Numbered from the stretch's first letter, positions 8,302 to 19,030 are shown. The stretch: DNA of 64,000 nt from Gemmatales bacterium (GCA_025060195.1 JANXCQ010000021.1:1-64000), one strand, 5' to 3'. The notes: generated by a model not told the origin, from the letters alone. Numbers and translations: made by a program.

Positions 8302-9516
8302 GTGCAGGTGCTGCTCAATACTTGGACTGGATTCGGGCCGCCTGCTGGTATTGGACATTACGCTCAACAACTGGCTCAGGCACTCCAGCAAACCGCGACG
8401 GACGAAGATCACATTCACATATTCCCTCCGGATGAGCTGGCACAACTCTCTCGTCAACTGACATCGCCGTTACGCTCAACCCGAGCGCAGTTATCTCATC
8501 CGGCGATGGCTAAGCCCATGGTCCGCCTCGTTCCCAGGTCAGCGTCGCGCTGGCTTCGAACCTGTGCAACCCCCATTCGCGATGCTTTCCGTTGGACACT
8601 CGGCCAATGTTTACGCCGTTATTGCCGCCGAGTTCATGCTCAGCTTTATCACGAGCCGAACTTCGTACCCCTATGCTGGGACCTTCCCACGATTATCACT
8701 GTGCACGACCTTTCGCCTTTGTTGTTCCCGCATTGGCATCCGGATTACCGCGTACGCTGGCTTGAAAAGCATTGGCCACGCTGTGTAAGCCACGCCCACC
8801 ACATTCTTACTGTTTCCCAGTTCACCAAAACAGAGCTTACGCGCCTCGGGGGCGTCAGTCCCGAACGTATTACCGTTACCTACCCGGGAATTCGCGCCTG
8901 CTTTCAGCCCCAAAAGCGGCCAGACGCCCGACGGAAAATCGCCAAGCTGGGGCTACCCACGAACTTCCTGCTTTATGTTGGCACCTTGGAACCCCGGAAA
9001 AATCTGGAAACGGTGCTACGTGCTTATTTGCATCTACCGCGCTCTCACCGTCAGCAGGTGCCGTTCGTTCTAGCAGGTAAGTACGGTTGGGGAGCTGATT
9101 CCCTTCTGGAACTCCTCGCCACGACGGGCGTCCAAGAAGGCGTCTATCACCTAGGCTATGTTCCCGAGGCTTGGCTGCCCGTTCTCTATAATGCGGCGCG
9201 AGCCCTTGTCTATCCATCTCACTATGAAGGCTTCGGTTTGCCTCCAGTCGAAATGTTGGCTTGCGGCGGCCGGGTGATCGTTTCCGACCTGGCGATCTTC
9301 CGCGAAACGCTCGGCCCTCACGCCACGCGCATCGCCCCGAACGACCCTGATGGTTGGTACCGTGTGCTCTATCGAATTGTTGTCCAGCATGAGTTTCCCA
9401 CTGAACCAGACTGGAACGCCGTCCATTGGGCGCGCCGGTATAGTTGGCAAGCTTGTGCACAGCTGACTTGGCAGACTTACAAGTCGCCGCCTCTGGCCAT
9501 TCCCTTAGCCGCCTGA
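8302..9516 (+). CDS. Glycosyltransferase family 4 (GT-B)
   Basis: This retaining GT-B glycosyltransferase transfers a sugar from a nucleotide donor to an acceptor, probably in envelope polysaccharide or glycolipid synthesis. Rossmann-like N-terminal domain motif GPPAGIGHYAQ near residue 12 and C-terminal donor-site motifs LLYVGTLEPRKN and SHYEGFGLPPVEM (the E-x7-E signature) are present. The track starts at a TTG at 8251, but that TTG is part of a perfect -35-like TTGACA, and a strong GAGGAGGG site at 8287-8294 points to the GTG at 8302 (404 aa), which I prefer. Its 3' end overlaps the convergent small ORF by 12 bp. Acceptor and donor are unknown; no other polysaccharide gene is adjacent. Confidence 0.9.
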   Translation: MQVLLNTWTGFGPPAGIGHYAQQLAQALQQTATDEDHIHIFPPDELAQLSRQLTSPLRSTRAQLSHPAMAKPMVRLVPRSASRWLRTCATPIRDAFRWTLGQCLRRYCRRVHAQLYHEPNFVPLCWDLPTIITVHDLSPLLFPHWHPDYRVRWLEKHWPRCVSHAHHILTVSQFTKTELTRLGGVSPERITVTYPGIRACFQPQKRPDARRKIAKLGLPTNFLLYVGTLEPRKNLETVLRAYLHLPRSHRQQVPFVLAGKYGWGADSLLELLATTGVQEGVYHLGYVPEAWLPVLYNAARALVYPSHYEGFGLPPVEMLACGGRVIVSDLAIFRETLGPHATRIAPNDPDGWYRVLYRIVVQHEFPTEPDWNAVHWARRYSWQACAQLTWQTYKSPPLAIPLAA

Positions 9517-9837
9517 TTTGCCTTCTGATCCTCGCTTGCCATCTTCTTGCCGCGGCACACGCTCCTGTAACAAGTCCTGCACCACCTCAGCCAATAACTT
9601 TGGATCACGTCGGCTTACGATGTATTCGATCCGCGGCTCCGGAATTCCTAACTGGGTCAATACCTGACGCGCCCTCGTCCACAACCGCTCCAGCTTCTTA
9701 CCTTCCGCCAAATAAATGTCTCCCACCAGTTCCTCTAGACGCTGGAATAACGTATTTGGTAAGTTTTCGTAATACCGACGAATCACTTTCAACTGGTAGG
9801 GCGTATAATCGCGTGGCTTCTGCGAAGACTCGGCCAT
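9505..9837 (-). CDS. Conserved-looking small helical protein, function unknown
   Basis: The 110 aa protein is largely helical and charged (YTPYQLKVIRRYYENLPN, then LEELVGDIYLAEGKKLERLW), with no signal peptide, membrane segment or cysteine. The start ATG is preceded by AAGGAAG. Its gene lies 129 bp downstream of rpsU on the same strand and its stop codon region overlaps the end of the convergent glycosyltransferase by 12 bp. The length, ribosome binding site, and tail of charged low-complexity residues make it a believable gene. I do not recognise a named family; a cytoplasmic, possibly RNA- or ribosome-associated role is only a guess from its neighbour. Confidence 0.7.
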   Translation of the reverse strand: MAESSQKPRDYTPYQLKVIRRYYENLPNTLFQRLEELVGDIYLAEGKKLERLWTRARQVLTQLGIPEPRIEYIVSRRDPKLLAEVVQDLLQERVPRQEDGKRGSEGKSGG

Positions 9838-9966
9838 CAGTTTCTTCCTTGCACTTATGAGTTAAAGTTCCAGCCACATACTCAGTTTCCAGTGCGAGCA
9901 AAAGCTTAGCGCACGTCATAACAGCGCCTTTAGAGTTCCTCGTTTGGCTCGCGCAACACGGCCGGA

Positions 9967-10170
9967 CTAACCTTCGGCCATCTGAGCCTGCCGCTTCCGT
10001 ATCGCTTTAAGTCTGCGCAACCTTTGGCGCCGCCTTTGCTCGCTGGGCTTTTCATAATACTCATGGCGGCGCACCTCCTTAGGAATTCCGCTTCGTTCGA
10101 GCAGCTTCTTGAAGCGTTTAATAGCTTGTTCGATACTTTCATTAGGGCGCAATTTCAGCTTCAGCGGCAT
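9967..10170 (-). CDS. rpsU: 30S ribosomal protein bS21
   Basis: The 67 aa basic protein has the bS21 features: an N-terminal [21 protein letters not shown] segment equivalent to the family start, the [18 protein letters not shown] core, and an Arg/Lys-rich C-terminal helix. It joins the 30S platform and helps mRNA binding during initiation. The start ATG follows a strong AAGGAGG. A perfect TATAAT is found on the minus strand at 10270-10275, about 100 nt upstream, without a convincing -35 element. The track ORFs overlapping its upstream region look like shadows. Confidence 0.95.
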   Translation of the reverse strand: MPLKLKLRPNESIEQAIKRFKKLLERSGIPKEVRRHEYYEKPSEQRRRQRLRRLKAIRKRQAQMAEG

Positions 10171-10412
10171 TCGTCCTCCTTATACGTTGACCCAGGAAGC
10201 AGGCTCGGCACATGTCCCCAATATTTTTCGACCATCTGGTCCCGAATTTGCACCTCAACCAGGTGATTTATTATAAGGGCCACCAACGAAATCGCCACCA
10301 CCCTCACCTCATACCAAGACCAACTTAAACGAGCAAGGCTGGCCAGTGGAGCATAGCACAAAATGTCCTCTGGCTAGGCGCCAATTCCAACAACCGCCCC
10401 CGCGTCCGTGTC

Positions 10413-11048
10413 CTAACAGATGGGGGCCAAAACTTCCAACAACTCTACGGCGGGCCGAGAGTCCCAATGAATTAGCGCCAAACGCCCAAAGGTTTCCCGA
10501 GGCTCTGACAAGCCGAACCACACGCACATCATCTCGTCGGGCATGAGCCGTAAAAACGCACACGGCTCGATGTTACGCAAAACGTTGTGTTCGATGAGAA
10601 CGGTTCCCAAAGGCATCGCTTCCCGCAAAATCGCATCGCGCACACCAGGGGAACAGAGGTCTAGATCGATGCGCGATATTCCAAACTGAACCACGCGCGA
10701 AGGCCGGGATAGCAAAATCTTCCGCCCATACCAAGAATTCTCCCGTCTACGTGCCAAGACCCGCAAACGCACAGGCCCACCATAATAGTTCTCCAACGTC
10801 ACCGTCATATGGTCGTGATGTACCAGCAACTGATAATAAGGCGGCGGCACAGCTTCCGCAGCCACCACCTCATAACTCGGCCAAGTCCGGTCTCCAAACC
10901 ACTGATACAGCGATTCGACAGTTAAAGGCCGAAATGACTCCTTCACCTGAGCCGGTTCCCGGAAGCGGTACTCTCCGAAATTCGCCAAAACACTCAGCTG
11001 ATTCGGAGATTCGGCGGACGGCTTGGCTTTCTTTGAAGTGCTACGCAC
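10413..11048 (-). CDS. DUF98 / chorismate pyruvate-lyase-like protein
   Basis: The 211 aa protein resembles the DUF98 (PF01947-type) chorismate-lyase fold exemplified by mycobacterial Rv2949c, which makes 4-hydroxybenzoate from chorismate, and distantly UbiC. Supporting segments: HHDHMTVTLENYYGGPVRL (early strand), a RRENSWYGRKILLSRPSRVV strand, and the late PLGTVLIEHNVLRNIEP block, close to the PLG-hairpin that closes the active site in this fold. It starts at GTG and lies 37 bp after fliS on the same strand, so it is the last gene of the filament block. Whether it is an active lyase or only shares the fold is not decidable here; no ubiquinone or glycolipid genes are nearby. Confidence 0.65.
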   Translation of the reverse strand: MRSTSKKAKPSAESPNQLSVLANFGEYRFREPAQVKESFRPLTVESLYQWFGDRTWPSYEVVAAEAVPPPYYQLLVHHDHMTVTLENYYGGPVRLRVLARRRENSWYGRKILLSRPSRVVQFGISRIDLDLCSPGVRDAILREAMPLGTVLIEHNVLRNIEPCAFLRLMPDEMMCVWFGLSEPRETFGRLALIHWDSRPAVELLEVLAPIC

Positions 11049-11085
11049 TTCCCAAACTAATAGTTCGCCCGAACACCAACCCGTC

Positions 11086-11511
11086 CTAAGCGGTTAGCTC
11101 CCACGACGAGGTCGCCCATAACGGGGGCAGCAGCCCTTGCCGCTCCAAGTTCACTGCCTCGTGACGGATTGACTCGAATCCACTGTGGATTGTTTCCAAG
11201 ATCCGCACCGCACCCGCTAACTCCCCAACCTTCCGATTTTGCACTACGTAGTGGACATATTCATACAATCGAAGGCAGGAAATAGCCACTTCCCCCAGTG
11301 CGGGATTTACTCCACTAATCAATGCCGCTACCAATAGTTGGCTTCGATGCCAGAGCCATTGCGTTTCCTTGCGGACCTCCTTGGTTTGCTCATTATCCTC
11401 TAGCCGCAGTAATTCCTTCAACACGCGGATGGTCTCCTCTAATAAAGCCAACAACATATCTATACGCGTCCACTGCACGCTGGCCTGTTGCGCCCACTGA
11501 TACGTCACCAT
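11086..11511 (-). CDS. fliS: Flagellar export chaperone FliS
   Basis: FliS binds the C-terminus of unpolymerised flagellin in the cytoplasm and delivers it to the export gate. The 141 aa all-helical protein shows the family pattern YQWAQQASVQWTRIDMLLALLEETIRVLKELL at the N-terminus (compare the Y-x(n)-Q-T/A-...-L-x-LYD-GAIRFL layout of FliS), followed by long amphipathic helices. Similarity is diverged, so context matters: it follows fliD and flagellin on the same strand. The usual LYDGAI sequence is replaced by LLEETI. The start ATG is preceded by GAGG at a slightly long spacing. The gap to fliD is about 236 bp, so it may have its own promoter. Confidence 0.75.
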   Translation of the reverse strand: MVTYQWAQQASVQWTRIDMLLALLEETIRVLKELLRLEDNEQTKEVRKETQWLWHRSQLLVAALISGVNPALGEVAISCLRLYEYVHYVVQNRKVGELAGAVRILETIHSGFESIRHEAVNLERQGLLPPLWATSSWELTA

Positions 11512-11747
11512 GGGTTTTTACCTCGCACGAGTGCTTTCGATCTTGATCTGCCTATATCTATCTAAGTCAAGGAAATCCTGCGGTTACTTTTCGGGCCTAT
11601 CTTATAGCTCACTAAGTTATGAACCGGGCTGACGCGGCGCAGAGTTCTCTCTTAGCTTGGCATGATGTCCGCGAGAATGCCGCACTTTGGCACTAACATA
11701 TATCATTAGCGATCCTTAGTAGATCTCCACCACGCTTCCCTCTGGTG

Positions 11748-14072
11748 CTAACGCCGGTTTGGACGACCATGATTTATCAAGGCCTGAAACTGCGCGGTGA
11801 GTATCTCTCCTAGACCCCGCAATCGGGACACGGCATGCTCTAAGTCGCGAAATCGCTTTTCCAAGGTTTGGCGTTGCTGTCGAACTTGTTCACTAATCCG
11901 ATCGATACTCTCCTGAAGTCGCTGTGCCTCACTTTGCAAAACCTGGCGACCGGTTCGAATCAGCCCATATTGAGGATCGAAAAGAGTATGCAAGTATTGA
12001 TCTAATTTAGCAGCCATGCCCCGAGTTAAAACTATTTCCGCCTCCGGTCCTGACACTAACTGGCTAGGGGTCAAGCTGACGCGTACTTGCAGACCCGAAG
12101 TGGCTCGATTATTTTCATCACCGACAAGCAGCTGGCCCACTCCACGTGCAGGTTCGGTTTCTCCCTGAACCAAGAAGACACCCGCCACATCCTGACCAAC
12201 TCCCCGCTGTCCCACGGTGAATCCCAGCGAGGCCAACGCATTGCCCCCTACTAAATGTACTTCCGAATGCGAGCCGTAACTGTCCGAGCGGATTCGTAAT
12301 CGGTTTCCCTCTAAAGTTACTGTAACCTGTCGGCCCTCTTGTCGAGCGACGGCGTTCACGCGGGCCTGCAACTCCTCAGCTAACGCCTGTCGACTGTAGC
12401 TCCCCGGTGTTAAGGTGAGGTGATATAATTTACCATCTAATATCAAGCTTAGCTGATTATTGCTGTCGCTTAGTATGACATTAGTTGCCAAGTCCTGCGC
12501 GGCTAGAACACTAGCTTGCTCGGCCACTTGGGTGATGTCAACCTGTATAGGGGGCCCTGGGCTCACCGTTTTTAGACTTCCTGCCACAAACTTTACTCCG
12601 GCGTGATTGGACTGCCCCACGAAGGCAAAAAGTCGGCGAACATCGTCTAAAGTGATGCCGGGTACTTGACTAGTCAACACCCGATTGAGCCGCTGGTTAT
12701 CTATTTCCAAAGTTCCCTGTTGAGTCAGGCTAATACCCAAAGCACTCAGGCGATTAAGCTGGCTCGGCAGGCCTGGAATGGCCTCTGAAACCAGCCGCTG
12801 TAGTTCCCCCCTAATCTGTCTGGCCACTCGATTGCCGAACAAGGGACCCACTTGCTGCGTTTGAGCATCATAAGTCATATGTTGGTTGAGATAGCTTATC
12901 AACTCGTTGTATTTGTCGACAAATGCTGAGATCGCTTGGCGCATTTTTTCTATGTCTGGTACCACCTGCAATTGCACATTACGGTTCACATCGGCTCCAT
13001 GGATGGTAACTTGCACTCCTTCAAACAGATTGTTCCACGTATTATTGCCTGATTCCAGAAGCAGCGCACCGTCCCCGGAACCTAAACGGAGGCGAGCATT
13101 GGTTGGCGCCTGAATTTGTGGAGCAAACACATCTATAGTGAACTTGTCCCCCGTATTTAGGACGCCTGAAGAAAACTTAATCATCACCCCCTCGGCCAAA
13201 TTTTTGTAAACATCGGTGTCTCCAGCCCCTAATGTTATCAGGCCATAGTTGTTGCCCGTACTATCTTCGTAGCGCAGCGTAATGGTATCAGAGCCAACGG
13301 TGCCTCCCTGAAGCACGGTTAGATAGTAACTTTTTGATGTCGCACCAGTGTAGGCGCCGGGGCCCTGGTTACTAGTGGCGAAAGAGGTACTAGTATTGGA
13401 AGAGTGAGCCAAAGCAGGTCCGATATAACTGGCGTCGAACACAGGTTTGCGGGCCGGACCGGTGTCCGAGGCAAGCTGATTCGTTATCTGAATAAAGTTA
13501 TTAGCTCCTGCCTCTTGTGCTGTAACCAGAAGCCTGTAAGGTTGCGTGTGATTGGGCGAACCGTCATGAATCACGGCGGCGGTTACCCCGGCCTGCGCTG
13601 CATTAATGGCTGCAGCTAATCCCCGCAACGTGTTATTAGTTTGGTCAATGGTAAGAGTAACGGCATTCGACTGGCCCATACGAATAGTTAGTGTTCCTGT
13701 AGTAATTGGGCTATCTGGAGAGTCAAATCCTTGGCTCGCCAGTTGGTGGGGTCGAGCTATGCTAAGTACTTGAAATGAATAAGTCCCTGGAGTCGCCTGC
13801 GACGAGGCAGTCGCACTGGCTAGCTCAGGATAGTTCACGCGAACTTGGCGTTGTTCGAAGACGGTATTATGAGACCGAGCTAAGGCAAATAAACTATCCT
13901 GCAGAGCACGTAAACGATTTTCTACCTCCGCCAGCGCGTTTTGCCGCACCAGAACTTGATCCTTGCGAGCGTTCAACTTCTGAATTCGGCGCTGCTGCAT
14001 ATCCAGCAGGCCTTGGATGATCTTATCGGTGTCTAATCCTGTGACTAACCCACTGAAATGAATACTGGCCAT
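11748..14072 (-). CDS. fliD: Flagellar hook-associated protein 2 / filament cap FliD
   Basis: The filament-capping protein folds exported flagellin at the tip. The 774 aa product has a typical FliD N-terminus (FSGLVTGLDTDKIIQGLLDM plus heptad-rich helix QRRIQKLNARKDQVLVRQNAL) and C-terminal domain ending in a long coiled coil (AQRLQESIDRISEQVRQQRQ...), with flagellin-like D-domain segments between. At 774 aa it is longer than enteric FliD (about 470), the excess lying in the variable surface domains. It has no signal peptide, as expected for type III export. It is downstream of flagellin on the same strand, with a hairpin between them. The ATG lacks a clear Shine-Dalgarno sequence. Confidence 0.93.
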   Translation of the reverse strand: MASIHFSGLVTGLDTDKIIQGLLDMQQRRIQKLNARKDQVLVRQNALAEVENRLRALQDSLFALARSHNTVFEQRQVRVNYPELASATASSQATPGTYSFQVLSIARPHQLASQGFDSPDSPITTGTLTIRMGQSNAVTLTIDQTNNTLRGLAAAINAAQAGVTAAVIHDGSPNHTQPYRLLVTAQEAGANNFIQITNQLASDTGPARKPVFDASYIGPALAHSSNTSTSFATSNQGPGAYTGATSKSYYLTVLQGGTVGSDTITLRYEDSTGNNYGLITLGAGDTDVYKNLAEGVMIKFSSGVLNTGDKFTIDVFAPQIQAPTNARLRLGSGDGALLLESGNNTWNNLFEGVQVTIHGADVNRNVQLQVVPDIEKMRQAISAFVDKYNELISYLNQHMTYDAQTQQVGPLFGNRVARQIRGELQRLVSEAIPGLPSQLNRLSALGISLTQQGTLEIDNQRLNRVLTSQVPGITLDDVRRLFAFVGQSNHAGVKFVAGSLKTVSPGPPIQVDITQVAEQASVLAAQDLATNVILSDSNNQLSLILDGKLYHLTLTPGSYSRQALAEELQARVNAVARQEGRQVTVTLEGNRLRIRSDSYGSHSEVHLVGGNALASLGFTVGQRGVGQDVAGVFLVQGETEPARGVGQLLVGDENNRATSGLQVRVSLTPSQLVSGPEAEIVLTRGMAAKLDQYLHTLFDPQYGLIRTGRQVLQSEAQRLQESIDRISEQVRQQRQTLEKRFRDLEHAVSRLRGLGEILTAQFQALINHGRPNRR

Positions 14073-14273
14073 AGTTGGAGGCGGCTGGCAATGATTCTGC
14101 TGGAAAAATGAGCGTTTTTTGCAAGCATAGCATATAAAGAGCTTGGTCGGAGCGAGTAATCAAAAGATCCGCAACTAACAGTTTTTAGGCAAATGCGGGA
14201 GTAAACTGCATTTCTCGGAGTTGGGTCGAGGGGCGGAAGAAAATTAGATATTAGCCGTGAAAGCCCGCATAAC

Positions 14274-14301
14274 GGTAGGGGGAGTCAAGCCCACCCCTAC
14301 C
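14274..14301 (-). terminator. Hairpin downstream of the flagellin gene
   Basis: GGTAGGGG and CCCCTACC form a perfect 8 bp stem around a 12 nt loop, 67-94 bp after the flagellin stop. No T-run follows on the minus strand, so it could equally be a 3'-end RNA stabiliser that lets flagellin mRNA outlast fliD. Confidence 0.45.
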
Positions 14302-14367
14302 AACTTCATCCTACGGAAGCTAAGTCGCACTCGAAAGACTAGACTCGACGCGATTTGCCAGTCAATT

Positions 14368-15804
14368 TTAGCGCTGAAGTAAAGCGAGCACCAATTGAGG
14401 AACCTGATTAGCGTTCGCTAGGACGCTGATACCGGTCTGGAGCAGGATTTGTTGCTTAGTAAAGTTGGCGATTTCCTGGGCATAATCCGTATCGCGGATA
14501 GTGGACTCAGCAGCTACGGTGTTTTCCAAGGTCGCGCGGAGGTTGTTCGCAGTGGCCTCGAGGGTATTCTGTTGGAAGGCACCGAGCATGCCGCGCAAAT
14601 TGGTTACGTCATCAATGGCCTGATCGATGACTTTAATGGCGTCGGTGGCGCCGCTAACTGTCCGGACATTAATCTGGCTAAGGCTACTAAATTGCACGCC
14701 TGCGACGTTTAGCCCCAAAGCTGAAGTGGCCATATTGCCTATGGCTACTTTGGCGGTTTGCCCAGCGTTAGGACCGATCTGGAATTGCAAGGAGTTGTCG
14801 GTAACGGTAACCGTGCCCACGTTGCCACTAAACGTATTACCGACTAAGTTCGTGGCCGCGGTGTCGGTCTTGACGGCGACGCTAAGTCCTTTGGGAGCAC
14901 CGCTTACGGCAGTGAGTACATTTCCCGAGCCCACAGCGGCTTGCCCGCCGATCGTCCCAGCAATGTCCACGCCCGTGTCAGTCTGGATCGTCGTGGTAAA
15001 GCCCGCGCTGCCTGCGCCTTGGCGCGTGGAGACAACACTTATGCTTGCCGCCGAACCAAACTGCAATGTGCGTAGCACGATGCGATCGTTGTTGTCATCA
15101 TCTACCGCTTCCACCCCAGTTTGATTCGTATAGGAATTAATTCGAGAAATAATTTGAGCGCGGGTCATGCCGGCAGTTAGAGTGATGTTGACGCCGTTGA
15201 CAGTCAATACTTCATCGTTACTAATAGTATCATTGTCTGCCAAGGCCGTGGTGGAGATGATATAAGCCCGTTGCGCCGCAGTGGTTACGTTAACGGTGTA
15301 GGTCCCCGCTAACGTGTCGCTCGTACCTCGTAAGAAAACGGTCCTCGCAGGATCGCTGACGGAACCAGAAATTCCCGCGGAACCATCTAATAGTTTTTTC
15401 GTGCCGAACTGGGTGTTCGCGGCGATACGGTCAATGGTAGCCAAAATATTATTAATTTCGGCCTGGTTAGCGGCCAAGGCGTCAGCGTCGTGGACACCTG
15501 CGTTGGCGGAATCAAGGGCCAGACTGCGTGCCTTCAACAAAAGGCGATTGATTTCGTCCAGAGCGCCTTCAGCAGTTTGGACGAGCGAAACGGCCTTGCT
15601 CGCATTCTCGATCGCAGTTTGCAGACCGACAATTTGCGCACGCTGCTGTTCGCTAACCACCAAAGCAGCGGGGCCATCGGCACCGCGATTGATCCTTAGC
15701 CCCGAAGACAAGCGTTCTAAGGAACGCTGCAGTGCTGAATTCGTGCGTTTTAGGTTGTGCTGGCCAATCAAGGACGTGACGTTGTTGGTGATGACGAGAC
15801 CCAT
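14368..15804 (-). CDS. fliC: Flagellin
   Basis: This is the filament subunit. The 478 aa protein has the conserved flagellin N-terminal D0/D1 (NVTSLIGQHNLKRTNSALQ, LERLSSGLRINRGADGPAAL) and C-terminal D0 (TIRDTDYAQEIANFTKQQIL, ending LANANQVPQLVLALLQR) coiled-coil regions, with a variable Thr/Val/Gly-rich central domain of roughly 230 residues. Start ATG is preceded by GGGAGGAG. Upstream there is a CTCGATAA that resembles a sigma-28 -10 element but no TAAA at the proper distance, so sigma-28 control is not established from the sequence. flgM lies just upstream on the same strand. Only one flagellin gene is present in the window. Confidence 0.95.
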   Translation of the reverse strand: MGLVITNNVTSLIGQHNLKRTNSALQRSLERLSSGLRINRGADGPAALVVSEQQRAQIVGLQTAIENASKAVSLVQTAEGALDEINRLLLKARSLALDSANAGVHDADALAANQAEINNILATIDRIAANTQFGTKKLLDGSAGISGSVSDPARTVFLRGTSDTLAGTYTVNVTTAAQRAYIISTTALADNDTISNDEVLTVNGVNITLTAGMTRAQIISRINSYTNQTGVEAVDDDNNDRIVLRTLQFGSAASISVVSTRQGAGSAGFTTTIQTDTGVDIAGTIGGQAAVGSGNVLTAVSGAPKGLSVAVKTDTAATNLVGNTFSGNVGTVTVTDNSLQFQIGPNAGQTAKVAIGNMATSALGLNVAGVQFSSLSQINVRTVSGATDAIKVIDQAIDDVTNLRGMLGAFQQNTLEATANNLRATLENTVAAESTIRDTDYAQEIANFTKQQILLQTGISVLANANQVPQLVLALLQR

Positions 15805-15950
15805 AGTTGCGGCTCCTCCCGTTTATAGTTATGCTGCGCTGGTGCTAAACTCACGTGTCATAGTCTTTATCGAGACTAAATTCGGAAAATTGCTCTTAGG
15901 TTCCTGAAATAAGTGAGCAATTCTGCATCGAATCTGCGGACTAAAAGAAC

Positions 15951-16274
15951 TTAACCACATGAAGGGATTGTCTCGTTTATAGGTAAACCTACTAGCCAGT
16001 CTAAATCTTGAACTAAATGTTGCGCTACTTCCTCAAAGGCAGCGGTGGAATCATAATAACCATTTCGCAACCGTTGTTGAATAATTGCTAACAGAGTTTT
16101 GCGATCTTCCGTCAATTCTACAAGTCGGGTCCGTAACTGGTTCAATTGACTAAGTTCCACCGCTTGAGTATCAGCTTTCCGCGCAAATGTGTCTGGTCGC
16201 GCACTGTGAGCAGGTATGCGGTTCAGTCGATGGTCCCCGCAAATCCTAGGCGTTGGCTGGGGTTCTATCCGCAT
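15951..16274 (-). CDS. flgM: Probable anti-sigma-28 factor FlgM
   Basis: FlgM holds sigma-28 inactive until the hook is complete and FlgM is exported. The 107 aa protein has a disordered, proline-containing N-terminal half and a C-terminal helical half LTEDRKTLLAIIQQRLRNGYYDSTAAFEEVAQHLVQDL, which follows the FlgM pattern of R-x(n)-V/L-x2-I-x3-I-x-G-Y-x-(8)-A-x2-L. The position just upstream of flagellin fits. Sequence similarity is short, so an unrelated small flagellar protein is possible. No sigma-28 gene is seen in the window. Confidence 0.6.
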   Translation of the reverse strand: MRIEPQPTPRICGDHRLNRIPAHSARPDTFARKADTQAVELSQLNQLRTRLVELTEDRKTLLAIIQQRLRNGYYDSTAAFEEVAQHLVQDLDWLVGLPINETIPSCG

Positions 16275-16523
16275 AGCTTTGGTCTCGTAGTCCGAAACAG
16301 ACTATACCAACTTATTTTTCGAAGGCTCTTGCGAAAACTTGCCTCAAAGGTAGCTTAGTTACTAACAGTTGTCTAGGAAGGGAACTTTAGGAGATGCCAT
16401 TTTGCCCTATAATATCGGGAAATGTCATTAACCAAACTAATGCGTGAGTCTCGAGGTCTAACACGATCAGAATAGGTCCGGATGAGGTTAAGCCATTTCC
16501 TGATGGACCGAACCAGATTTATG

Positions 16524-18172
<1,649 letters not shown>

Positions 18173-18673
18173 TCAGAGCGTGGGAACATCGCATACTAAG
18201 GCCTCTTCGTTGCAAATCGGGAACGTCGGGCAGCGGATGCATTCGCCCCAGATAAAACGAGGAAGGCTGTTTTTGCCCACGCGGCGGTAGCCAATTTTTT
18301 CGAAGAATTCGGGAACGTTGGTCAAAGTGAAAACTTGTTTCACGCCCAGGCGGGCTAAGTCGCGTAAACAGGCGTCGCAGAGGGCGCGGCCGATGCCTTT
18401 GCCTTGCCAAGCGTCATGAACGGCGAGGCACTTGAGTTCGGCCAGGTCGTGCCAAAATACGTGGGCCGCGGCACAACCGACGATCTCGCCCTGAGCGTTC
18501 TCAGCGACGTGAAATTCACGAATGTTAGCGTACAACTCGTCCAACGTCCGCAGAATCATTTTGCCGCGTTCGGCGTGGACACGAATCAGGGCATGAATCG
18601 CTGGAACGTCAGCGACACGTGCGGGGCGGACGATTACATGCTGGTCGGTACTGGCTGATAAGTCTGCTCCCAT
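18173..18673 (-). CDS. GNAT N-acetyltransferase, ArgA-like
   Basis: The 166 aa enzyme uses acetyl-CoA to acetylate an amine. The pyrophosphate-binding motif AWQGKGIGRALCDACL (about residue 90) and the following strand VFTLTNVPEFFEKIGYRRV are typical of the short N-acetylglutamate-synthase-like group, as is the C-terminal cysteine cluster (CIRCPTFPIC), which resembles the RCPKFPNCDE tail in those proteins. Such stand-alone GNAT domains often do the first step of arginine biosynthesis in bacteria lacking full-length ArgA, but substrate is inference. Cytoplasmic. The downstream gene of the same strand is ahcY, 311 bp away; the small CxxC protein ends 4 bp upstream of its start. Confidence 0.85.
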   Translation of the reverse strand: MGADLSASTDQHVIVRPARVADVPAIHALIRVHAERGKMILRTLDELYANIREFHVAENAQGEIVGCAAAHVFWHDLAELKCLAVHDAWQGKGIGRALCDACLRDLARLGVKQVFTLTNVPEFFEKIGYRRVGKNSLPRFIWGECIRCPTFPICNEEALVCDVPTL

Positions 18674-18676
18674 GGG

Positions 18677-19030
18677 TTAGGAGGCTGAGAGGGAGCTCAT
18701 TTCAGCAGTGCTAACAATCAGGGGCTCGGTTGACGCTCTCCATTTTTGGGCCGATGTATGGTCGCGGTGGCGCTGTCGGTGAACCATCCAGTAGCAGGCT
18801 AGCCCGAAGGATGCCGTGAGCAGGTAGGGCATGCTCAGCATAAAGTAGATGCTGTAGTTGTATGCTTTAGCCAGCTGACTTGGATTATACACGTCGGAGT
18901 CGGATTCGATGTCCTGAGCGGCGACCGCTTCTTTACAACCAGGGCATGCCAATGCGGGCTGCGGGGCGAGCACAAGGATTATCGCGATAGCAAGCACGGC
19001 GAGCGCCGCGAGATACTGCGTCAGGCGCAT
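18677..19030 (-). CDS. Small exported/membrane protein with CxxC (CPGCKEA) motif
   Basis: The track ORF is much longer, but GAGGAGGGG immediately before the internal ATG sets the start and gives 117 aa. The protein has an N-terminal hydrophobic signal (LAALAVLAIAIILVLAPQPALA) followed at once by CPGCKEAVA, a short periplasmic linker, and one C-terminal transmembrane helix (YFMLSMPYLLTASFGLACYWMV) with a cytoplasmic tail. The layout, a CxxC facing outside and one anchor, is familiar from small planctomycete proteins found near cytochrome oxidase and SCO genes, which suggests a redox or metal-delivery role; that is inference, and no oxidase genes are present here. It is upstream of the GNAT on the same strand, 4 bp from its start. 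Confidence 0.8.
   Translation of the reverse strand: MRLTQYLAALAVLAIAIILVLAPQPALACPGCKEAVAAQDIESDSDVYNPSQLAKAYNYSIYFMLSMPYLLTASFGLACYWMVHRQRHRDHTSAQKWRASTEPLIVSTAEMSSLSAS

Noticed and set aside
10161-10361. ORF upstream of rpsU, 66 aa
   Set aside because: Overlaps the rpsU start and Shine-Dalgarno region in another frame; looks like leader sequence.
15805-15950. Sigma-28 promoter upstream of flagellin
   Set aside because: A CTCGATAA resembles the -10 element but no TAAA lies at 14-16 bp, so it was not listed.
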